From the NCBI GenBank assembly GCA_023249935.1, contig JAHFBQ010000024.1, positions 622-17,426 on the forward strand: a stretch of DNA of 16,805 nt, given 5' to 3'. Within the stretch, counting starts at the first letter, position 1. The number at the start of each line of letters is the position of its first letter. Below, piece after piece: positions 6,894 to 11,987 of the stretch. Below the pieces are notes generated by a model. That model was not told the origin of the DNA, ran no database searches, and worked only from the letters and a program-made list of their open reading frames with translations. Origin of the DNA: a bacterium. Its GTDB lineage: Bacteria; Babelota; Babeliae; Babelales; RVW-14. Both the position numbers and the translations under genes were made by a program.

Positions 6894-7187
6894 TTAATAC
6901 AATCGACTTAACTTCTTATACACTTCTCGTCGATGTCCAAAAAGCACCACGTGTATAATCAACTTTGTATCCTGTATTTCATACACAATTCGATAGTCTC
7001 GATAGCGTAAACGGTACAAACTTACAAAACCAGCAAGCTTTTTTACATCAAGACTCATAGTACCAGCTGCTAGTTGTTCTAACTTTTCAAAGATGCCAAT
7101 TTTATCAGCCCTTGAGAGCTTTTTAATCTCCTTTTCAACATCACGAGGTATAACAACTTAATACCGATTGCTTGCCTGAAAAGACAT
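6894..7187 (-). pseudogene. RelE/ParE-like toxin, copy B, with early stop codon
   Basis: The ATG overlaps the antitoxin stop by one base (TAATG). The frame reads MSFQASNRY, then TAA, then VVIPRDVEKEIKKLSRAD, KIGIFEKLEQLAAGTMSLDV, KKLAGFVSLYRLRYRDYRIV, YEIQDTKLIIHVVLFGHRRE and VYKKLSRLY. Apart from the stop at codon 10 it is a full-length RelE/ParE-type mRNA interferase or gyrase toxin (about 97 residues) with the YRLRYRDYRIVYEI core and the HRREVY C-terminal motif. The tenth codon was probably CAA (Gln). No in-frame ATG follows until deep in the protein, so only re-initiation or read-through could make toxin. The deeper body is otherwise undamaged, so the mutation may be recent. Confidence 0.85.
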
Positions 7188-7405
7188 TATCTAAGAACCC
7201 TCTTTTTGACATTTTCTAATGAATCGCAAGAAGCAGCCTTATGCTTTTTTACTGCTGCTTGAGCGATATCATAGTAATCCTCTAGAGTTTCTAGCAGTTC
7301 CTCAAATTGTTCTATATCCAAAACAACCTGTTTCTTTTTACCTTTTGCATCAACAATAAAGTTTGCTTTGATAGCAGACAACGCTACCGAATTCTTTTTT
7401 TTCAT
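7187..7405 (-). CDS. Phd/YefM-like antitoxin, copy B
   Basis: The 72-residue protein is the paralogue of the one at 5300-5512 and keeps the natural C terminus NVKKRVLR. It has the core ANFIVDAKGKKKQVVLDIEQ followed by FEELLETLEDYY, expected to form the dimer and DNA-binding part, with a helical charged tail that would bind the toxin. The ribosome site AAGGGATTCAT before the ATG is the same as in copy A. It starts 41 bases after the HEPN stop, so it is probably transcribed with MNT/HEPN. The partner toxin is broken, so it may act only as a repressor or as antidote to related toxins elsewhere. Confidence 0.78.
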   Translation of the reverse strand: MKKKNSVALSAIKANFIVDAKGKKKQVVLDIEQFEELLETLEDYYDIAQAAVKKHKAASCDSLENVKKRVLR

Positions 7406-7446
7406 ATGAATCCCTTCCGTTTTGAGTCAACGGACACATAAATTTT

Positions 7447-7839
7447 TCATTCTTTAGCAGCAATCTGCTTTACTACAAACTCAAAAATCTCTTCTGCAAA
7501 ACCTATTGCTTCACCCAAAGTGGGCTCATCCGGAACATACCACGCATCATCAGGATACCTAGTATTAGTCAAATACCCGCCTAGCTGAGAGACATGTTCT
7601 ACAAAGCGTAAAAATTCTTTATCAAATCGAGCACAGCTTTTAAGAAGAAGTGCTAAATCATGCGTTCGAGTCAGCTCCTGCTCTTGAAACAACAAATATC
7701 CTTTGAGAGATTTTTCAGCAACTTGCTGCGTTAGAAAGAACGCAGGTGATAAAATCGCTTCACCAGCAGCCAATCGTTTTGCGCCCGCCAAGTCTTGCTT
7801 GGCAATAAAAAGCCAATCTTTATGCGTCGGTTTTTGCAT
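7447..7839 (-). CDS. HEPN-domain toxin of an MNT/HEPN pair
   Basis: The 130-residue, mostly helical protein has the HEPN layout: DWLFIAKQDLAGAKRL in the first helix, SPAFFLTQQVAEKSLKGYLL in the second, LTRTHDLALLLKSC at 57-70 and TRYPDDAWYVPDEP at 93-106. HEPN proteins in these pairs are RNases or targets of the nucleotidyltransferase. RTHD and RYPD are conserved in the HEPN branch paired with MNT proteins. The ATG overlaps the MNT gene end by 20 bases, typical of coupled antitoxin-toxin translation. The length is normal and no damage is visible, so this looks like one of two whole modules in the island. The exact RNA target is unknown. Confidence 0.87.
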   Translation of the reverse strand: MQKPTHKDWLFIAKQDLAGAKRLAAGEAILSPAFFLTQQVAEKSLKGYLLFQEQELTRTHDLALLLKSCARFDKEFLRFVEHVSQLGGYLTNTRYPDDAWYVPDEPTLGEAIGFAEEIFEFVVKQIAAKE

Positions 7840-8146
7840 AGATCTGCTTCCCTGTTTTTACAATCTGATACGCAAAAGAGGTTTTTTCATTTTTAAGTTG
7901 TTGAAATTCATCTCGCTGATATAACACAAGATCCTTACCAACCTCGAGATCAAAAAGAGCTCTCAAGCCCCGAGCAAGAAGCCTATGCCGAGGTTCTGTC
8001 ATGGTCGACAAAACGACTGCGAGATCAACATCGCTATCGGGAGCTCCATATCCACGAGCATGTGAACCAAAAAGATAAATCTCATCTGGTGCGTAAGCCG
8101 CAATAAGTCTCGAAGTTATTTCATCAAGCATTTCTTTGGTAATCAC
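7820..8146 (-). CDS. Minimal nucleotidyltransferase (MNT) antitoxin
   Basis: This 108-residue protein has the defining motif GSHARGYGAPDSDVDL at 27-42, with the metal-binding Asp39 and Asp41 of polymerase-β-type nucleotidyltransferases and a later acidic residue in KDLVLYQRDEF. MNT antitoxins neutralise their HEPN partner, in studied cases by adding AMP to a Tyr. I chose the GTG at 8146 because AGGG lies five bases upstream; a GTG at 8152 (two residues longer) has its ribosome site too close. A promoter-like block is at 8177-8206. The gene leads a likely operon MNT-HEPN-antitoxin B. Confidence 0.87.
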   Translation of the reverse strand: MITKEMLDEITSRLIAAYAPDEIYLFGSHARGYGAPDSDVDLAVVLSTMTEPRHRLLARGLRALFDLEVGKDLVLYQRDEFQQLKNEKTSFAYQIVKTGKQIYAKTDA

Positions 8147-8176
8147 AACCACCCTTTCATTAAAGTAATGAACTCA

Positions 8177-8206
8177 AGCCTACCCCGCCATAGCACGAGT
8201 GGTCAA
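8177..8206 (-). promoter_or_regulatory. Promoter-like block TTGACC-N18-TAGGCT upstream of MNT
   Basis: TTGACC (8201-8206) and TAGGCT (8177-8182) are 18 bases apart, about 30 bases before the MNT start. It is the twin of 5543-5572, although the genes downstream are unrelated. ATGGCG in the spacer is shared and may be an operator or a trace of common origin. Confidence 0.45.
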
Positions 8207-8208
8207 CC

Positions 8209-8232
8209 TCTCGATACGATTGCGATGCAACC
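8209..8232. repeat. 24-base direct repeat, first of two
   Basis: TCTCGATACGATTGCGATGC and the next four bases recur at 8323-8346 with one change. The first copy adjoins the -35-like box of the MNT promoter block; the second is inside the hairpin-rich spacer. Confidence 0.7.
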
Positions 8233-8283
8233 ACTTGAGGCAAACGGTGAGCAGTTCCTCCACATGTAGAAATTATTTCTTCT

Positions 8284-8299
8284 AATTTAATTCATAATT
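8284..8299. repeat. 16-mer, right member of the inverted pair
   Basis: AATTTAATTCATAATT is the exact reverse complement of 6529-6544. GC-rich hairpin DNA starts immediately to the right, mirroring the left member. Confidence 0.6.
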
Positions 8300-8409
8300 C
8301 GCTGGGTGCGCTTGCGTGCGTATCTCGATACGATTGCGTTGCAACCTACTCGATATAAACTGTGACGGGTTACCGTCACACTCGCCCAGATGGTTGCGTA
8401 ACGGCAACC

Positions 8410-8492
8410 CTCCCAGGCTTCGCTGAAGCTACGCCGGGCGCAAACGTCAAACGATTCTCCTGAGGCCGGCATAGCCTTGGCGACGACGGCTG
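8410..8492 (+). repeat. ~83-bp GC-rich repeat, copy 1
   Basis: It starts CTCCCAGGCTTCGCTGAAGC and ends GGCATAGCCTTGGCGACGAC plus GGCTGG. The ends match copies at 8608-8691 and, inverted, 8986-9068; the middle differs. Each end is an imperfect palindrome. Confidence 0.85.
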
Positions 8493-8607
8493 GACACCCA
8501 CGTTCAAGGGGAAGATTTCCCCTTGTCCTCCCGGATCGGAGTCCGGGACAGGCTCTTTTTGACGCGCAAACTCATGCCGACCGTGCTACGCATCAAAGAT
8601 GCTTGCA

Positions 8608-8691
8608 CTCCCAGGCTTCGCTAAAGCTACGCCGGGCGCAAACGTCGACGAAATTCCTGAGGCCGGCATAGCCTTGGCGACGACGGCCGGC
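8608..8691 (+). repeat. ~83-bp GC-rich repeat, copy 2
   Basis: This copy is the closest to the inverted copy at 8986-9068; outside a middle of about 20 bases they are nearly identical. Its right end runs into the second 148-bp repeat after 13 bases. Confidence 0.85.
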
Positions 8692-8704
8692 TAATCGATT
8701 GCGC

Positions 8705-8852
8705 TAATGAGGACCCACAAAAAAGTTAGTGTCTACTTACCAAGCTTTAAGGAGTAACAACGATTTGATCGTAATGTTTCTAATTTATACTCGTTTGCAT
8801 GCACCCAACTGGCTGCATAGCAAACCACCAATCCGTCCGTTTGCGCAAGTTC
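8705..8852. repeat. 148-bp direct repeat, right copy
   Basis: It matches 6248-6395 with two differences, in the same orientation and 2457 bases away. Homology begins at TAATGAGGACCC and ends at AGTTC. Recombination between the copies would remove the MNT/HEPN pair, TA copy B and the DUF remnant together. Confidence 0.9.
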
Positions 8853-8860
8853 TATGGCCC

Positions 8861-8981
8861 GCCTCAGGCACTTTGTGCCTTCGCCGAGGCCAATCAAAGA
8901 GCAGGAAATATACAAAGCATTTCGATTACTAGGAAAAATATCGATTGTTTACTCGTTTGGAAAGCAACCGCATTTCCAAAC
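8861..8981. other. Two further hairpins between repeats
   Basis: AGGCAC/GTGCCT (8866-8880, three-base loop) sits inside an outer GCCTC/GAGGC pairing (8861-8890). GTTTGGAAA (8955-8963) pairs perfectly with TTTCCAAAC (8973-8981). The second is bordered by ACTC and CACC exactly as the hairpin inside the 148-bp repeat is, but the stem differs. Confidence 0.65.
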
Positions 8982-8985
8982 CACC

Positions 8986-9068
8986 CCGGCCGTCGTCGCC
9001 AAGGCTATGCCGGCCACAGGCAAGTAGTTCGACGCTTGCGCCCGGCGTAGCTTTAGCGAAGCCTGGGA
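8986..9068 (-). repeat. ~83-bp GC-rich repeat, copy 3 (inverted)
   Basis: Read on the minus strand it begins CCCAGGCTTCGCTAAAGCTA and ends GGCGACGACGGCCGG, like copy 2. It directly abuts the duplicated outer-membrane-protein tail at 9066. Confidence 0.85.
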
Positions 9069-9180
9069 CCAGATCCGGGATCTCAAACCATCGATTGATC
9101 TGATGGTTTGAAAGTTTTAAATAATAGACTGGTCTATTATTTAAAACTTAACGTTCATGCCACCATGAACTTCTGACATC
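9066..9180 (-). repeat. Duplicate of the outer-membrane-gene tail and its palindromes
   Basis: This 115-bp stretch matches 9776-9890 with two differences (A/T at 9071 and G/A at 9097). It carries the CAAACCATC/GATGGTTTG hairpin and the perfect 18-base-arm palindrome (9112-9149) that spans the gene's stop codon. The palindrome may serve as terminator for the DUF4160/DUF2442 pair, which ends just to the right. Confidence 0.92.
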
Positions 9181-9241
9181 CCTTCGTCGGGCTCAGGACA
9201 TGCTTAGCAACGGACTGGCTCCAGACTGGTGCGCTTGCGCC
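9141..9241 (-). pseudogene. 3' fragment of the outer membrane protein gene
   Basis: In the same frame as the intact gene it encodes MSEVHGGMNVKF and stop. Further upstream, 9204-9241 matches 9891-9928 (encoding GASAPLWGQYVAK) with several differences. A 23-base insertion at 9181-9203 (CCTTCGTCGGGCTCAGGACA and three bases) splits the two parts and breaks the frame. Nothing of the rest of the 687-codon gene is present, so this is a tail copy, not a decayed whole gene. Confidence 0.88.
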
Positions 9242-9250
9242 GAAGTAAAC

Positions 9251-9520
9251 TTATTTTCTGTATACCAACGGATACTTTTCTGGATTTTTGAGACAATCAA
9301 GCTCTAAGTCAACATCAATTTCCGGCCAATGAAGATATTTATTGCGGGAGGTTTCGACGGCACAAATTTGCGCTACCGTAGCCTGCTCAAACCAAGGATA
9401 AAGTGTAAACGGAAGAAAAAATTCTTGCTCATTTACGAGAAGCCACAACCCGGCCTTTGTTATCCCCTGAACTTCTACCACCAAAGTGCTTAATCCACTC
9501 TTTTTCGATTTCTTTTGCAT
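9251..9520 (-). CDS. DUF2442-family protein (partner of DUF4160)
   Basis: The 89-residue protein contains STLVVEVQGITKAGLWLLVN, EFFLPFTLYPWFEQATVAQI and HWPEIDVDLELDCLKNPEKY, the pattern of DUF2442 proteins. The ATG at 9520 has AGGTGG nine bases upstream and lies inside the DUF4160 gene (92-base overlap). A TTG at 9529 is in frame but touches the ribosome site, so I left it out. DUF4160/DUF2442 pairs are widespread and are predicted to be TA-like, but the biochemical role is not established. The frame is intact and well separated from the tail fragment downstream. Confidence 0.8.
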   Translation of the reverse strand: MQKKSKKSGLSTLVVEVQGITKAGLWLLVNEQEFFLPFTLYPWFEQATVAQICAVETSRNKYLHWPEIDVDLELDCLKNPEKYPLVYRK

Positions 9521-9713
9521 GTTCTTCAACCACCTTTACAAGAATTTTAAGCTGTCGTTCAGAATAATGAGAATAGTCAGCAAGTGCAACAACCGGTTTA
9601 AGCCAAAATTTTGCTTCACCATCAGGAGAAACCACATGCACATGCATGCGCTCTTCCTCATTAGAGAAAAAAAAGAACTTAAAATTTTTATATCGAAACA
9701 CCGTTGGACTCAT
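9429..9713 (-). CDS. DUF4160-family protein
   Basis: The 94-residue protein starts MSPTVFRYKNFKFFFFSNEE, then RMHVHVVSPDGEAKFWLKPV and SERQLKILVKVVEEHAKEIE, which is the typical DUF4160 sequence over its full length. The start at 9713 has GGAGG seven bases upstream; an in-frame ATG at 9752 is longer by 13 residues and lacks this. Family members occur next to DUF2442 genes and are suspected TA components. The HVHV and EAKFWL stretches are the most conserved part. The pair is intact here and in decayed form at 6666-6885. Confidence 0.83.
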   Translation of the reverse strand: MSPTVFRYKNFKFFFFSNEEERMHVHVVSPDGEAKFWLKPVVALADYSHYSERQLKILVKVVEEHAKEIEKEWIKHFGGRSSGDNKGRVVASRK

Positions 9714-9770
9714 ATGAGCACCTCCAAAATTTGAGGGGACAGCTTTCGCCATCCCCTTCTCTCTTCTGTC

Positions 9771-9791
9771 ATCCCGGACCTGATCCGGGAT
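9771..9791. repeat. ATCCCGGA hairpin of the TGTCATCCC family
   Basis: ATCCCGGA (9771-9778) pairs with TCCGGGAT (9784-9791) over five bases, preceded by TGTC. A half copy ending in the same GATCCGGGATCTC precedes the tail duplicate at 9066. Confidence 0.75.
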
Positions 9792-9793
9792 CT

Positions 9794-9820
9794 CAAACCA
9801 TCGATTAATCTGATGGTTTG
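9794..9820 (-). other. Stem-loop after the outer membrane protein gene
   Basis: CAAACCATC (9794-9802) and GATGGTTTG (9812-9820) form a nine-base stem over a nine-base loop. It follows the palindrome over the stop codon and may help end transcription or protect the 3' end. Confidence 0.6.
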
Positions 9821-9821
9821 A

Positions 9822-9859
9822 AAGTTTTAAATAATAGACTGGTCTATTATTTAAAACTT
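9822..9859 (-). terminator. Perfect palindrome over the stop codon of the outer membrane gene
   Basis: Arms of 18 bases (9822-9839 and 9842-9859) are perfectly complementary with only TG between. The upstream arm contains the Lys and Phe codons and the TAA of the gene. Read on the minus strand the stem is AT-rich and its last bases are AAAACTT, not a U-run, so classical termination is unsure; a stop-site hairpin, integration site or mRNA 3' stabiliser also fits. Confidence 0.5.
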
Positions 9860-11914
9860 AACGTTCATGCCACCATGAACTTCTGACATCTTAGCAACGT
9901 ACTGACCCCAGAGTGGTGCGCTTGCGCCACAGAACACGCTGAGCTGTTCAGTTGCATGCCATGAGCTTTCCATGCGGAAAACATGACTGATGCGTTCGGT
10001 GTTGCTAGTTAGCACTGCTGGATCAAGATCAACTTCTTTGTTAACAAAACGCTGAGTTCCATTATCCCAGAAGCCACCAAACCATGAGTTTGGATCGTTA
10101 GCCAATGTCTTAAAGGTATACTTGTTGCTTGCCAATGTAGCACTGTCTTTGGTTTTGAAACAGAAATCATAACCAAGTGTGGTTGCAAGTGCTGACGCTT
10201 TTGGATGTACCAAAGTGGTATCGAGCGATGCACGCAAGGTGGTGTAGTTGATATCAGCGTCAACTACTGGGCCAATGCCGCGCACAGTAGCGCCTTTGAA
10301 CGGAGCGTTCACGCGTTCTTTTGCTGGCAACGCGTACGCAGCCATAGCATCCAAGCGCACATTCATCCAATCAAAAGCTTGCCATGCAACGTTAGCACCA
10401 GCACCAAGTTCTACGTGATTATCGTTACCAAGACGTGCTTTGTACGCATTATAACCGGTCTTCTTGCTACCACCGGTTGGAATCAACACATGAGCGTACA
10501 CACTACCTTCCCATGACTCGTTGAAAGCATATTCAAAACATGGGTTGATGGTGATGTCGCCCAAGCTGGTACGTTGATCGTTGTTCATAGAAAAACCGTT
10601 ACGCCATAGCCATTGTTCAGCAGTTTCTGAGCCATAGCGAGCAATACCCTGCTCAACCAGAGCAACACCAGCACCATTCCCAATTAAAGCACCTGTATCA
10701 GCAGCTACACCAAGCAACCAAAGCCTATCACCATATTTGTCAAAAAGCGCTTGATAAGCATCTAAGTCCCCTGCGTTGTTACGACCACGAGGAGCATACA
10801 AAACATTTGGCTTGAGTTGAGCCCCATCAAGTGGCAACTCTGTCAAAGCAGCAAACGGCGCATCTGCTGCCGGAACGTTAACAAGTACATCAGCACGAGT
10901 TCCAACTCTTGCCGCAGGAGTTGTTGAACCAATATCCAAGATTGCAGTATTGATTTGGTTGGCATTGGCATCGGCACCAATCACCATTTCACCAGTAGCA
11001 CCACCAGCAGCCCTAAAATGTTGCCTTACGTTTGCATGCATAGCAACTGCACGATTCTCAATGGTAGGCACCACACGCGCGTCTGGTTGGTAGAAAAGCA
11101 CAAAAGGAATTGCATCCCCAACTGCATATCGAGGATTTCCTTGAGCTACAAGACCAAAATTTGCTACTCTGTCTTGACCATATGCTGTAGCAGCAATAGC
11201 AATATTGTTATTTGCAGTACTCTTATCAACAAGCCCACGTATTCGACCTGCATCAACTACAGGTAAGTTTCTCACGTACGAAAGTCTATACATCGGAGTC
11301 AATGTACTTAGGGCAGGATCAAGCGCAACAGGAGCTGCACCTGGATTGTTAGCAGCGTTAGAATCAGTAGGAATAGCAGGCTTTCCAACAACATTCCTAA
11401 TTACATTGTCAGTGAAGCCTTGCTCATTTGTTTCAATGTTGTTATCACGCTCCATACGTACAGTTTTCAATGGCACGTTAACCTTTACTGCAACACAGCC
11501 TTTACCGTCCAAGACACGATACCCCAGCTTACCACCAAAATTAACACCTTGTTCGCTGTAAGTTACCCGCGGATACAATATCGTTGCACCAAGATTTGGA
11601 TTAAATTCTTGAGAATATTTGTTTGCTAATGCGGAGGTAAGTGCATCAGAAACCTTGAAACTGTCTTTACCAAAAATCAAAGCTGAAAGTGGCGCTGTTG
11701 AGCTGCCATGTTTGGTAAAGGTTTTATTAGCGTTACGGCTGTAAGCAACTGAGTACAGATCAAGTTCCCAATTGCCTTCACTCTCACGTTCTGCGTTCAT
11801 ATCAAGACGCTGCGGACCTCTGTCTGCGCTCATCGGCGGACGAAACTCCGAAGCGATCGCGCAACCAAACATCAAAAATGTTAGGCTGGCAAGCTTGAGC
11901 GTTTTTTTCATCAT
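9851..11914 (-). CDS. Outer membrane β-barrel protein (687 aa)
   Basis: The protein starts MMKKTLKLASLTFLMFGCAI, a clear signal peptide with probable cleavage after about residue 22 (AIAS/EF). Cys18 is not in a good lipobox. The rest is rich in alternating polar and hydrophobic residues with aromatic girdle-like positions. The chain ends GGMNVKF: the terminal Phe with alternating pattern is the signal used by the BAM complex for β-barrels. The final 250 residues look like barrel strands (WELDLY-like start at 48, VYAHVLIPTGG, ADINYTTLRASLDTTLV, LSVFCGASAPLW). I do not recognise a named family. AGGA seven bases before the ATG supports the start. The 73-base gap from the giant gene upstream suggests co-expression. 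Confidence 0.85.
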   Translation of the reverse strand: MMKKTLKLASLTFLMFGCAIASEFRPPMSADRGPQRLDMNAERESEGNWELDLYSVAYSRNANKTFTKHGSSTAPLSALIFGKDSFKVSDALTSALANKYSQEFNPNLGATILYPRVTYSEQGVNFGGKLGYRVLDGKGCVAVKVNVPLKTVRMERDNNIETNEQGFTDNVIRNVVGKPAIPTDSNAANNPGAAPVALDPALSTLTPMYRLSYVRNLPVVDAGRIRGLVDKSTANNNIAIAATAYGQDRVANFGLVAQGNPRYAVGDAIPFVLFYQPDARVVPTIENRAVAMHANVRQHFRAAGGATGEMVIGADANANQINTAILDIGSTTPAARVGTRADVLVNVPAADAPFAALTELPLDGAQLKPNVLYAPRGRNNAGDLDAYQALFDKYGDRLWLLGVAADTGALIGNGAGVALVEQGIARYGSETAEQWLWRNGFSMNNDQRTSLGDITINPCFEYAFNESWEGSVYAHVLIPTGGSKKTGYNAYKARLGNDNHVELGAGANVAWQAFDWMNVRLDAMAAYALPAKERVNAPFKGATVRGIGPVVDADINYTTLRASLDTTLVHPKASALATTLGYDFCFKTKDSATLASNKYTFKTLANDPNSWFGGFWDNGTQRFVNKEVDLDPAVLTSNTERISHVFRMESSWHATEQLSVFCGASAPLWGQYVAKMSEVHGGMNVKF

Positions 11915-11945
11915 ACTTAAATCCTTTTTTAGGTTGAGGTTTTGG

Positions 11946-11971
11946 CGAGAGGCGACTCACGCCGCCTCTCG
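11946..11971. other. GC-rich hairpin between the two large envelope genes
   Basis: CGAGAGGCG (11946-11954) and CGCCTCTCG (11963-11971) form a nine-base stem over eight bases. It lies 17 bases after the giant gene's stop and before the ribosome site of the 687-codon gene. It lacks a T-run on the minus strand, so it may be an mRNA processing or attenuation point more than a full terminator. Confidence 0.55.
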
Positions 11972-11987
11972 GTTAAAACTCTAAAGC

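Larger units (their letters stand above)
8300..8704. other. Gene-free hairpin train
   Basis: No gene is supported between 8147 and 9250. Bases 8300-8704 pack short hairpins one after another: TGTGACGG/CCGTCACA (8361-8380), GGTTGC/GCAACC (8392-8409), CAAGGGGAA/TTCCCCTTG with a three-base loop (8505-8525), TCCCGGA/TCCGGGA (8529-8548) and GCATC/GATGC inside GTGC/GCAC (8583-8608). Two copies of the ~83-bp repeat are interleaved. The stretch is GC-rich against AT-rich TA genes. Open frames across it have no ribosome site and no recognisable protein. Confidence 0.75.
9776..9890 (-). repeat. Direct repeat, parental copy at the outer membrane gene end
   Basis: This is the partner of 9066-9180. It covers the last 13 codons of the outer membrane protein gene, its stop and the two hairpins beyond. 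The copies flank the DUF4160/DUF2442 pair. Confidence 0.9.

Noticed and set aside
6894..7187. Reassigned genetic code with TAA read as Gln
   Set aside because: Two damaged genes have TAA at Gln positions, but the long intact genes (CNNM, acyl-CoA synthetase, outer membrane protein, giant protein) contain no internal TAA and end with TAA.
8287..8671. Open frames across the GC-rich hairpin train
   Set aside because: They follow the repeats, have no ribosome site or recognisable protein, and exist on both strands because stops are rare in this GC-rich stretch.
6248..8852. Integron cassette array with attC sites between TA modules
   Set aside because: TA cassettes and repeated hairpins suggest it, but the repeats do not have the RYYYAAC...GTTRRRY ends at the right places, they do not follow each module, and no integrase is in the window.
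8300..9068. CRISPR array
   Set aside because: Repeats are about 83 bases, few, irregularly spaced and partly inverted, with no constant spacer length and no cas gene.
9851..11914. Lipoprotein instead of a barrel protein
   Set aside because: Cys18 follows Met-Phe-Gly, which is a poor lipobox, and the C-terminal Phe and strand pattern fit a β-barrel better.
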